Shown here piece after piece: positions 57,047 to 64,000 of a DNA stretch of 64,000 nt. This DNA comes from Massilia endophytica. GTDB lineage: Bacteria; Pseudomonadota; Gammaproteobacteria; Burkholderiales; Burkholderiaceae_D. Within the stretch, counting starts at the first letter, position 1, and every line of letters starts with the position of its first letter. Where the stretch lies: contig NZ_CP088952.1 of the NCBI RefSeq assembly GCF_021165955.1, forward strand, positions 4,960,001 through 5,024,000, in the 5' to 3' direction. The translations under genes and the position numbers were made by a program. The notes under the pieces are model-generated. The model did not search any database and was not told the origin of the DNA. It saw only the letters and a program-made list of their open reading frames with translations.

Positions 57047-57718
57047 ATGGCTTACATCGATTTCCTTTCCTCGGTCCACAAAAGCACTACGCGCGACTAC
57101 CTGGCGCGGGTGAACGACCCCGACTATCCGAAGGCCAAGGCGGCCGCCCTGGCCAAGCAGTGGGGCTTCGACTACTGGGACGGCGACCGCAAGATCTGCT
57201 ACGGCGGCTACAAGTACATGCCGGGCCGCTGGGCGCCCGTGGCCCAGGCCATGATCGACCACTACGGCCTGAAGGCGGGCGACAAGGTGCTGGACATCGG
57301 CTGCGGCAAGGCCTTCCTGCTGTACGAGATGTCCCTCATCGAGCCGGGCCTGGAAATCCACGGCATCGACGTGTCGGAATACGCCATCGAGCATGGCAAG
57401 GAAGAGATCAAGGACCGCCTGCAGGTGGGCAATGCCACCAAGCTGCCCTTCCCGGACCGGCATTTCGACCTGGTGTTTTCCATCAACACCATGCACAACC
57501 TGCACAACTACGAGCTCGACGCCGCCCTGCGCGAAATGGAGCGCGTGGGCAAGAAGAACAAATACCTCTGCGTCGAGTCCTACCGCAACGAGGAGGAGAA
57601 GGCCAACCTGCTGTACTGGCAGGTGACCTGCGAAGCCTTCTGCACGCCCGAGGAATGGGAGTGGTGGTTCAAGCAGACCGGCTACACCGGCGACTATTCC
57701 CTGATCTATTTCGAGTGA
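57047..57718 (+). CDS. class I SAM-dependent methyltransferase
   Basis: A 223-residue methyltransferase. Motif I is VLDIGCGKAFLLYEM (about residue 84), the acidic residue after it is in IHGIDVSEYA, and motif IV is FDLVFSINTMHNLHNYE. The N-terminal 70 residues are rich in aromatic residues (YWDGDRKICYGGYKYMPGRW). It is located within the sugar operon, so a sugar O-, N- or C-methylation is the likely role. ATG 57047 has AAAGAAG upstream as a weak ribosome-binding site. Confidence 0.85.
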   Translation: MAYIDFLSSVHKSTTRDYLARVNDPDYPKAKAAALAKQWGFDYWDGDRKICYGGYKYMPGRWAPVAQAMIDHYGLKAGDKVLDIGCGKAFLLYEMSLIEPGLEIHGIDVSEYAIEHGKEEIKDRLQVGNATKLPFPDRHFDLVFSINTMHNLHNYELDAALREMERVGKKNKYLCVESYRNEEEKANLLYWQVTCEAFCTPEEWEWWFKQTGYTGDYSLIYFE

Positions 57719-57725
57719 GGCCACG

Positions 57726-58781
57726 ATGAGCGCAATGCCAAAAACCATGAAGGCCGCCGTGCTGGTGGCGCAGAAGCAGCCGCTGGCGATCGAGGAGATC
57801 ACCATGCCCGAGGCCCTGGCCGTGGGCCAGGTGCTGGTGAAGGTGCACTACAGCGGCATCTGCGGCTCCCAGCTGGGCGAGATCGACGGGGCCAAGGGCG
57901 AGGACAAGTACATTCCCCACCTGCTGGGCCATGAGGCCTCCGGCACCGTGCTGGACGTCGGCCCAGGCGTGCGCCACGTGAAGGTGGGCGACAAGGTGGT
58001 GCTGCACTGGCGCAAGGGCCTGGGCATCGAGGCCGAGACCCCGCACTACAGCAGCAATGGCCGCAGGATCAACGCGGGCCAGGTGACCACCTTCAGCGAC
58101 TACACCATCGTGTCCGAGAACCGCGTCACCGCCATCCCCCAGGACAGCGACCTGGAAGTGGCGGCCCTGTTCGGCTGCGCCGTGACCACGGGCTTCGGCG
58201 TGGTGGAGAACAACGCGAAGCTGCGCATCGGCGAATCCGTGGTGGTGTTCGGCGCGGGCGGCATCGGCCTGAACATCGTGCAGGCGGCGGCCCTGGTGTC
58301 GGCCTACCCCATCATCGCCGTGGACATCCACGACAGCAAGCTGGAACTGGCGCGCGAAATGGGCGCCACCCACCTGATCAACAGCGCCAAGGTGGACGCG
58401 AAGCAGGCCATCCTGGACATCGTGGGCCCGGCGGGCCTGGACGCCTTCATCGACAACACAGGCCAGCCCGCCATCATCGAGATGGGCTATGGCATCACCA
58501 AGCCGCAAGGCCGGGTGACCCTGGTGGGCGTGCCGAAGAAGGGCAACAACATCAATATCTATTCCCTGCCGCTGCACTTCGCCAAGGGCCTGTCCGGCTC
58601 CCACGGCGGCGAGGCCGTGCCGCAGACGGATATCCCGCGCTACCACGACCTGTTCCGCGCCGGCCGCATCCAGCTGAAGAACCTGATCACCAATGTGTAC
58701 ACCCTGGACCGCATCAACGAGGCGATCGACGGCGTGCGCAGCGGCGCCATTGCGGGCCGCTGCGTGATCAGGATGGACTAG
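57726..58781 (+). CDS. medium-chain zinc-type dehydrogenase
   Basis: A 351-residue MDR family oxidoreductase. Catalytic zinc ligands are suggested by Cys46 (GICGSQ) and His69-Glu70 (GHEASG); the nucleotide motif is VVVFGAGGIGLNIVQAAALV. The four-cysteine structural zinc loop normally after residue 95 is missing: HWRKGLGIEAETPHYSSNGR has none. It presumably oxidises or reduces a hydroxyl on a sugar or polyol precursor. It is the last gene of the plus arm, converging on the nucleotidyltransferase gene. Confidence 0.85.
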   Translation: MSAMPKTMKAAVLVAQKQPLAIEEITMPEALAVGQVLVKVHYSGICGSQLGEIDGAKGEDKYIPHLLGHEASGTVLDVGPGVRHVKVGDKVVLHWRKGLGIEAETPHYSSNGRRINAGQVTTFSDYTIVSENRVTAIPQDSDLEVAALFGCAVTTGFGVVENNAKLRIGESVVVFGAGGIGLNIVQAAALVSAYPIIAVDIHDSKLELAREMGATHLINSAKVDAKQAILDIVGPAGLDAFIDNTGQPAIIEMGYGITKPQGRVTLVGVPKKGNNINIYSLPLHFAKGLSGSHGGEAVPQTDIPRYHDLFRAGRIQLKNLITNVYTLDRINEAIDGVRSGAIAGRCVIRMD

Positions 58782-58796
58782 GGAAGAAAGGGCGCG

Positions 58797-59486
58797 TCAG
58801 CTGCGGTTGGCGCGCTCGTAGGCCTGCGGGGTGCCGATATCGAGGAAGAACTCGGGCGTTTCGTAGGTGGCGATGCGGCCCACCAGGTGCGGCAGCACCT
58901 CGTTGCTGAAGTCGGTCGCCTGGGCGAACTCCTTCTCCATCATCGCCAGCAGTTCCGCCGACAGCAGGTAGACCGCGCCGTTGGCCAGGTTGCCCGGCGG
59001 ATTGGCCTTCTTCTCGTGGAAGGCCTGCACCACACCCTCTTCATCCAGCTCCACGATGCCGCAGCTCTGCGGGGTCTCCGTGCGGAAGGTCATCATCGTC
59101 ATCAGGCAGTGGGCGGGCCGCTCGCGGTGCGCCTGCTGGAAGGCCTTGAAGTCGGCCAGGCAGTAGTTGTCCGCGTGGATCAGCATGCCGTCCTCGCCTT
59201 GGAAGAAGCCCAGGTTGGCGCGCAGGGTGCCCGCCGTGTTCAGCAGCACCTCCTCGTGTGCCTGGAGGATGGCGTGGCGGTCCGGGCGGGAGGCGATGAA
59301 GGCCCGCACCTGGTCCGGCAGGTAATGGGTGTTGACGAGGAAGGCGCGCACGCCCGCCGCGCTCAGGCGGTCGATCCAGATGCCCAGCAGGGGCTCGCCC
59401 TTGATGGGTACCAGGCATTTGGGCACGCTGTCGGTGAGGGGGCGCAGGCGGGTGCCGAAGCCCGCGGCCAGCAGCAGGGCCCTCAT
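58797..59486 (-). CDS. sugar-1-phosphate nucleotidyltransferase
   Basis: A 229-residue NTP transferase with the signature LLLAAGFGTRLRPLTDSVPKCLVPI at the N-terminus, the metal-binding MLIHADNYCLADF, and FFLDIGTPQAYERA at the end. The size and motifs fit the short HddC/RmlA-like enzymes that make NDP-sugars, for example GDP-D-glycero-D-manno-heptose. It overlaps the bifunctional HldE-like gene by 4 bp, so heptose 1-phosphate is a likely substrate. The exact nucleotide (GTP, CTP, TTP) is not visible. Confidence 0.88.
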   Translation of the reverse strand: MRALLLAAGFGTRLRPLTDSVPKCLVPIKGEPLLGIWIDRLSAAGVRAFLVNTHYLPDQVRAFIASRPDRHAILQAHEEVLLNTAGTLRANLGFFQGEDGMLIHADNYCLADFKAFQQAHRERPAHCLMTMMTFRTETPQSCGIVELDEEGVVQAFHEKKANPPGNLANGAVYLLSAELLAMMEKEFAQATDFSNEVLPHLVGRIATYETPEFFLDIGTPQAYERANRS

Positions 59487-60919
59487 GCGCCCAGCTCCTG
59501 CAGCAGTTCCCCCGTGCGGATGGGCAGGTTGCCCACCCGGCCCACCTGGATGGCGGCGGCGAGCGAACCCAGGCAGGAAGCTTCCCAGATGTCCGCGCCG
59601 CAGGCCAGGGCCAGCACGCCCGTGATCAGCAGGCTGTCGCCGGCGCCCGCCACGTCGCGCGGGGCCGAGTTCAGGGCGGCGATGCGGTCCGTCATCCAGC
59701 CGCTGGCCGCGCCTTCCCCGTTATGGATCAGCAGGCCTTCCGCCCCCAGGGTCAGCAGCACGTTCTTCGCGTCGGCCTGCTGGCGCAGGGCCTCGGCCAG
59801 CACCACCAGGCCATCGTCGCGGTTGCGGGTGGCCAGGCGGGCCTCGTGCTCGGTCGGCGTCACCATGTCCATGCCGCGGAAGCGGGCGATGTCGCCCACC
59901 TGGGAGGAGGACTGGCTGTCGGCCGCCAGCACCACGCCGCGCGCCTTGGCCATGGCCGTGATCTGGTCCACCACAGGCTGCGGCAGGCAGCCGTAGTTAA
60001 AGTCGGAGAACACCAGTACGCTGGCATCGGCCAGGGCCGCCTCCACCTCGGCCAGCAGCTGCTCCTGCAGGCGGGTCGAGATGGCCGCCTGGTGCAGGTG
60101 GCTCACGCGCAGCATGCTCTTGCCCTGGCAGCGGTAGCGCTGCTTCAGGGTGGTGGGGCGGCTGTCGTCCACCAGCATGCGGGCCTGCACGCCGTGCGCC
60201 GCCAGTTCCTTCGCCGCGTAGTCGCGCGTGGCGTCCTGGCCCGTGACGGACACGAACTGCACGGAAGCGCCCATGCCCGCCGCGTGCGCGGCCACGATGC
60301 CCGCGCCGCCGACGAAGCGCAGGGTGTCGATGGGCGTGACCACGATGGTGGGGTCCTCGCGCGACATGCCCAGGGGCTCGCAGGTGATGTATTCGTCCAC
60401 GATCAGGTCGCCCACCACGCACACCTTGGCGCCCACGAACTTGCGCACCAGCTCGGCCAGGCGGGCCTTGGCGATGCCGTGGCGCTCCATATAGGCCTTG
60501 GGCAGGCCGATGGTGCGCAGGTCCACCTGCTGCATCTCGCGGTGCAGCAGGTCGAGCGAGGAGAACATGCTCTCGCCGGAGCTGAACAGCAGGCGGCCGC
60601 CGTACTGCGCCAGCTCGGCCGCTTCCGGATTGTCCGCGTCCTCGTGCTCCTTGCCCTTGACCACGATCTCCGGCTTCAGGCGCGCAATCAGGGCCGTCAC
60701 GGGCTCGTCGAGGATGAAGGCCTCGTCCACCTGGCTGATGCTTTGCACGCTCTCCAGGCGCATGCCCTGGGGCACGTGGGCGCCGTCGCCCGCCATGCGG
60801 TCGGAGTACACGGCCACCACCAGGCGGTCGCCGCATTCGCGGGCGAAGCGCAGCAGGCGCAGGTGGCCCGGATGCAGGACATTGAAGTTGCCCGAGACCA
60901 GAACAGTTTTTGCAGACAT
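59483..60919 (-). CDS. HldE-like bifunctional enzyme, reversed domain order
   Basis: A 478-residue fusion of a cytidylyltransferase-fold domain (residues 1-135, HPGH motif at 16-19, KGKEHEDAD later) and a PfkB/ribokinase-fold sugar kinase (about 160-478, VVGDLIVDEY and catalytic GAGD at 425-428). In E. coli HldE the kinase is N-terminal and the adenylyltransferase C-terminal; here they are swapped. HldE phosphorylates D-glycero-D-manno-heptose 7-phosphate at C1 and later adenylates heptose 1-phosphate. All key motifs look intact. Together with the separate NTP transferase, the locus may make a second activated heptose. Confidence 0.9.
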   Translation of the reverse strand: MSAKTVLVSGNFNVLHPGHLRLLRFARECGDRLVVAVYSDRMAGDGAHVPQGMRLESVQSISQVDEAFILDEPVTALIARLKPEIVVKGKEHEDADNPEAAELAQYGGRLLFSSGESMFSSLDLLHREMQQVDLRTIGLPKAYMERHGIAKARLAELVRKFVGAKVCVVGDLIVDEYITCEPLGMSREDPTIVVTPIDTLRFVGGAGIVAAHAAGMGASVQFVSVTGQDATRDYAAKELAAHGVQARMLVDDSRPTTLKQRYRCQGKSMLRVSHLHQAAISTRLQEQLLAEVEAALADASVLVFSDFNYGCLPQPVVDQITAMAKARGVVLAADSQSSSQVGDIARFRGMDMVTPTEHEARLATRNRDDGLVVLAEALRQQADAKNVLLTLGAEGLLIHNGEGAASGWMTDRIAALNSAPRDVAGAGDSLLITGVLALACGADIWEASCLGSLAAAIQVGRVGNLPIRTGELLQELGA

Positions 60920-60939
60920 AGCGTTCTATTTTTTCCTGG

Positions 60940-61593
60940 TTAGAGACCCTTGCGGCGGCGGATTTCCGCGATGGCGCCGCGCACGTCCTGGAAGTCGATG
61001 CCCTTGAGTTCGCTGATATCGAACTCCCACCACTTGAGCTCCAGCAGCTCGGCGATCACGTCCGCCTCGAAGCGGTAGCGCAGCACGCGGGCGGGGCTGC
61101 CCACCACGATGGCGTAAGGCGGCACGTCCGCCACCACCACGGCGCCCATGCCGATCACGGCGCCGTCGCCGATCTTCGTGCCGAAGCGGATGCAGGCATT
61201 GTCGCCGATCCACACATCGTTGCCGATTTCCGTGGTGGGGTTCTTCGGCGCCAGGTTCACGCCCTCGTCCACGATGGATTCCCCGAACACGTTCTGCGTG
61301 CCGCGGTACTGGAACTCGTGGATCGAGAGCCAGTCGGTGGGGTGGGAGAAGGCGCCGATGGACACGCGCGAGCCGAAGGTGCAGTAGCGGCCGATGCGGC
61401 TGTTCGTCACATAGGAGAAGCAGCCCAGGCCGAAATACTTGCCCAGGGTGCTGCGGCTCACGGTCGAATGCTTGTCCAGCACCAGGTTGCCCGGCGACTC
61501 CACATTGAAGACGCCCGCGCCCGGGTTCAGGCGCACATAGGGCTGGTCCTGGACGAAGACTTCGAAGCTGGGGTTGTTCTGCGTGATCAGCAT
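60940..61593 (-). CDS. left-handed beta-helix O-acetyltransferase
   Basis: A 217-residue protein with hexapeptide repeats of the xenobiotic/CatB-like class: RIGRYCTFGSRVSIGAFSHP, EIGNDVWIGDNACIRFGTKIGDGAVIGMGAVV and VPPYAIVVGSPARVLRYRF. The His in SHPTDWLS is the catalytic residue expected for this class. It likely puts an acetyl group from acetyl-CoA onto a sugar hydroxyl of the glycan made by this locus. It lies 20 bp downstream of the HldE-like gene in opposite order of translation (upstream in the minus transcript). Confidence 0.9.
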   Translation of the reverse strand: MLITQNNPSFEVFVQDQPYVRLNPGAGVFNVESPGNLVLDKHSTVSRSTLGKYFGLGCFSYVTNSRIGRYCTFGSRVSIGAFSHPTDWLSIHEFQYRGTQNVFGESIVDEGVNLAPKNPTTEIGNDVWIGDNACIRFGTKIGDGAVIGMGAVVVADVPPYAIVVGSPARVLRYRFEADVIAELLELKWWEFDISELKGIDFQDVRGAIAEIRRRKGL

Positions 61594-61596
61594 GGC

Positions 61597-62772
61597 TTAG
61601 CGCGGGGCGATGGGGCGCAGCCAGTCGGCGTGCTCCACGAGATAGGGCAGCCTGCCGCCCGCGCCCAGGCGGGACACGCTGGCCGGGTCGCTGGTGTCCT
61701 GTTCGGCCACCACGCGCGCCAGGCGCTGCAGCTCCTCCACCGACTCGTCGTAGGGAATGATGAACTCGTTGAGCGGGGAATCGAGCGCCAGTTCTGGCGA
61801 CATGTACAGGTAGGAGCCGATGATGGGCGAACCCTTCTGCTGGTAGGGCGCGCGGTAGCCCAGGGAGGAATGGCCCACCTGGATATCCTTGGACTGCGGG
61901 ATGAGCTGGGTCATCTTGAAGGTCTTCAGCCCGCCCAGCATCATGAAGAAGGACATGCCGTTGGTGCCCGTGACCACGCGGCCGCACAGGTGGATGAAGG
62001 GGATCACCAGCTCCATCGGCAGGTCCACCGGGGTGGTGCCCTCGATGGGCATGGTGTGCAGGCCGTTGAAGGGATTCAGGCCGCCCACATTGGTCAGCAC
62101 GGTGTAGCCCAGTTCGTTCAGGCGGGCGGCCAGGGCGGCCCAGAACTCGTAGGGGAACTTGGAGGCGGAATTGTTGATCGGGCACAGCAGCACCGTGCGG
62201 CCCAGGCGCACGCCGCATTCGCGGCTCAGCTGCCAGGCGCGCTCTTCCATCTCGGGGCTGATGCGCGGCGCTTCCCAGCGCGCGTTCCAGGGCAGGCGCA
62301 TGATGAAGCGCGCCATGTCCGTTTCGCTGATGCCGCCCCGGCCCGCGTACTGGGTCAGGTACTTGATGCCGTCGCCCGCACGGAAGCCGCGGTCGATCCA
62401 GCAGGCGCTGATGGGCATGTTCAGTTCGAAGCGTTCCTGCGGAATGTAGTCGCTGCGCAGGAAGGCGCGCATCATGTCGTCCGTCATGACGACGATCTTC
62501 AGGAAGCGGTGGCTGTACATGCGCGCCAGCGGCGCGTGCTTTTGCGTCACCACGAGGATGATGCCGTGGCCGTGGTGCTCCACGAAGGCCTCGGCCAGGC
62601 CCAGCACTTCGGCGGTTTCGCCGATGTTGTAGCCGCACAGCAGGATCCAGGCGGGCACGCCGGGAATGCGGATATTGTCTTCGACGATCTGGTCCAGCTG
62701 GGCGTGCAGGGCGGCGAAGGCGTTCTGTCCGGCGTCCGCCGGTGCGGTATGTTCCTGTCCCGTATCAGACAT
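61597..62772 (-). CDS. GT9-like glycosyltransferase-fold protein
   Basis: A 391-residue soluble protein. The N-half has ILLCGYNIGETAEVLGLAEAF, the C-half TVLLCPINNSASKFPYEFW followed by GYTVLTNVGG and a glycine-rich THLCGRVVTGTNGMSFF-like block. This two-Rossmann layout, a GT-B fold with a late nucleotide-sugar loop, recalls heptosyltransferases of family GT9, but sequence identity looks low and I do not see the usual full GT9 motifs. It is probably the transferase for the sugar produced here. It overlaps the upstream methyltransferase gene by 8 bp. Confidence 0.55.
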   Translation of the reverse strand: MSDTGQEHTAPADAGQNAFAALHAQLDQIVEDNIRIPGVPAWILLCGYNIGETAEVLGLAEAFVEHHGHGIILVVTQKHAPLARMYSHRFLKIVVMTDDMMRAFLRSDYIPQERFELNMPISACWIDRGFRAGDGIKYLTQYAGRGGISETDMARFIMRLPWNARWEAPRISPEMEERAWQLSRECGVRLGRTVLLCPINNSASKFPYEFWAALAARLNELGYTVLTNVGGLNPFNGLHTMPIEGTTPVDLPMELVIPFIHLCGRVVTGTNGMSFFMMLGGLKTFKMTQLIPQSKDIQVGHSSLGYRAPYQQKGSPIIGSYLYMSPELALDSPLNEFIIPYDESVEELQRLARVVAEQDTSDPASVSRLGAGGRLPYLVEHADWLRPIAPR

Positions 62773-63895
62773 GGGAATTCTCCTGGTTGGGCAGTACGAA
62801 GCGCAGGCCGCTGCCCGCCAGGCGGGCGGCGATGCGGCGCGCGATCGCGGGATTCATGGGCAGCAGCAGGCTGGCGCCGGCCGGCACCTGGTCCACGCCG
62901 AGGATCGGCAGGCCCATATGGCTCTTGCCGATGCGCTGGCTGTCTTCGTCCACGAAGAACTGGATCTTGCCGGGCACTTCGCTGGCCAGCCAGGTGGCCG
63001 AGATGGACGAGCCGAAGATGCCCACCACGCCCTCGGCCTCTTCGGCCGCCTGCTTGAGGCCCGCGAACAGCTGGAGGTGGCCGCCCGCCAGGGCGGCCAG
63101 CTGGGCCGCGTCGGCCGCAGGCGCCGCGCCGCGCGGCTGCAGCAGCAGGGACAGCTCCTTGGGCACATTGGTGTCCGAGATGGCGAGCAGGTCGAAGCCC
63201 GCGGGCGACAGCAGGGCCACCAGGGACTCCACCGAGAAGTGCGAGACATGGTCGGCAATCAGCAGATCGAAAGGCGATTCCTTGACGTTCGGCACCTGGA
63301 GGAAGATGCGTCCGCCCGGCTTCAGCCTGGCCGCCGCTTCGCGCAGCAGGCTCACGGGGTCCACGATGTGTTCCAGCAGGTGGATGGCCACCACCAGATC
63401 GAACTGGCCTTCCAGCGTATCGAGCCCGCCGCAGTGCAGGCGGGTGTTGGGAATGGCCTCGATCACGGCGCGGTTCTTGTCGTCGAACTCCGTGCCCGTC
63501 AGTTGCCAGCCGGGCTGGGCGGCGCTGAACTTGCCGAGGAAGGCGCCGTTGCCGCAGCCGATCTCCAGCAGGCGGCCGGCGGCGGGCAGCGGGGTTGCGC
63601 GGCCGAGCCAGGCAATGATCTGCTCCGAGCGCGCCAGGCCGCCGCCGTCGGCCGTGAACACGGCCTGCTCCGCGCCGCCGCTCTGGGCGTAGATGGCGTA
63701 GCTCTGGTAGATGGCCGTGGTCTGTTCCAGGTAGGCGGCATCGATCTGCTTCTGGATCAGGCCGCAGGCGCCGCAGACGGCAAGCTTCAGGGGATAGTTC
63801 CAGGGCCTGCAGTCCGAGGTCACGGAGGTGAAGGCCGCGGGCGCGCTGACCGGCTGGAGGGCCGGGCGGTGGCAGGCGTGGCAGGTATTCGGCAT
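62765..63895 (-). CDS. zinc-ribbon C-methyltransferase-like protein
   Basis: A 376-residue protein: an N-terminal Cys4-type ribbon (CHACH near residue 5 and CGACG near 41), a SAM-binding domain (LLEIGCGNGAFLGKF, HLLEHIVDPVSLLREA) and a C-terminal Rossmann-like domain of about 130 residues (VVGIFGSSISATWLA). This three-part layout matches sugar C-methyltransferases such as TylC3/NovU relatives. The reading frame stays open upstream through the right edge of the window with coding-like third positions and no ribosome-binding site precedes ATG 63895, so the true protein may be longer. Confidence 0.8.
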   Translation of the reverse strand: MPNTCHACHRPALQPVSAPAAFTSVTSDCRPWNYPLKLAVCGACGLIQKQIDAAYLEQTTAIYQSYAIYAQSGGAEQAVFTADGGGLARSEQIIAWLGRATPLPAAGRLLEIGCGNGAFLGKFSAAQPGWQLTGTEFDDKNRAVIEAIPNTRLHCGGLDTLEGQFDLVVAIHLLEHIVDPVSLLREAAARLKPGGRIFLQVPNVKESPFDLLIADHVSHFSVESLVALLSPAGFDLLAISDTNVPKELSLLLQPRGAAPAADAAQLAALAGGHLQLFAGLKQAAEEAEGVVGIFGSSISATWLASEVPGKIQFFVDEDSQRIGKSHMGLPILGVDQVPAGASLLLPMNPAIARRIAARLAGSGLRFVLPNQENSHV

Positions 63896-64000
63896 AAAGG
63901 TCGTCAGTGAATTGTGCAGGGCCGGGCCGGGCGGGGCCGAGGCGTCCTGCGTGGCTTCGATCAGGCGCAGCGCGTCGGGACGGCCCGCGAACCAGCGCTG

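Overview
The window is a 64-kb piece of a GC-rich (about 65-70 percent by eye) Gram-negative beta-proteobacterial chromosome, most likely Oxalobacteraceae (Massilia/Telluria/Duganella type). The reasons are the gene families and their architecture: a YgiQ radical-SAM protein, RdgC, GTP-dependent PEP carboxykinase, a Burkholderiales-type porin, tandem M3 peptidases, DUF4404 and DUF1269 proteins, and LexA boxes of the CTG-N10-CAG type. The taxon is inferred; no rRNA is present. I see no phage, transposase, integrase, CRISPR array or rRNA operon.

Layout. 1-12.3 kb: the end of a membrane glycosyltransferase, an exported TraB-like protein, two tandem exported Dcp-type M3 metallopeptidases, a small-protein/MerR pair behind a textbook MerR promoter, DUF4404 and DUF1269 proteins, YgiQ, and an RCC1-repeat lipoprotein. 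12.4-19.4 kb: a sensor with a periplasmic NMT1-like domain fused to PAS-GGDEF-EAL, the ahpC-ahpF peroxidase pair, a block of palindromic repeats, and an AI-2E-type permease coupled to a cNMP-binding protein. 19.5-31.8 kb: a tRNA-Val/tRNA-Asp operon, an MFS-glycerate kinase pair, a porin, LexA-controlled dinB, rdgC, a one-domain asparaginase, a 2-hydroxyacid dehydrogenase, pckG, and a TetR regulator with a 38-residue small protein behind a matching operator. 31.9-35.5 kb: divergent uvrA and ssb sharing a LexA box.

35.6-49.9 kb is the most unusual part. A single minus-strand gene joins an SF2-helicase-like module to a membrane-anchored KAP P-loop NTPase. It is followed by about 700 bp of AT-richer leader with palindromes and hairpins. 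Then comes a 2489-residue protein built almost wholly of an eight-residue repeat, itself arranged as nine tandem 645-bp units, ending in an EF-hand-like calcium-binding domain. A HlyB-like ABC exporter and a HlyD-like adaptor follow directly, so the giant protein is best read as a type I secretion substrate, probably a surface adhesin or matrix protein.

49.9-64 kb: after an LhgO-like oxidase comes a large two-armed nucleotide-sugar/surface-glycan locus. The plus arm (SIS isomerase-like, two SDR enzymes, split transketolase, HAD, APH-like kinase, methyltransferase, zinc-type dehydrogenase) is tightly packed behind one recognisable promoter. The minus arm converges on it (nucleotidyltransferase, an HldE-like bifunctional enzyme with reversed domain order, acetyltransferase, GT9-like protein, Zn-ribbon methyltransferase). 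Together they suggest synthesis and transfer of a modified heptose or similar unusual sugar. The product is inferred, not proven.
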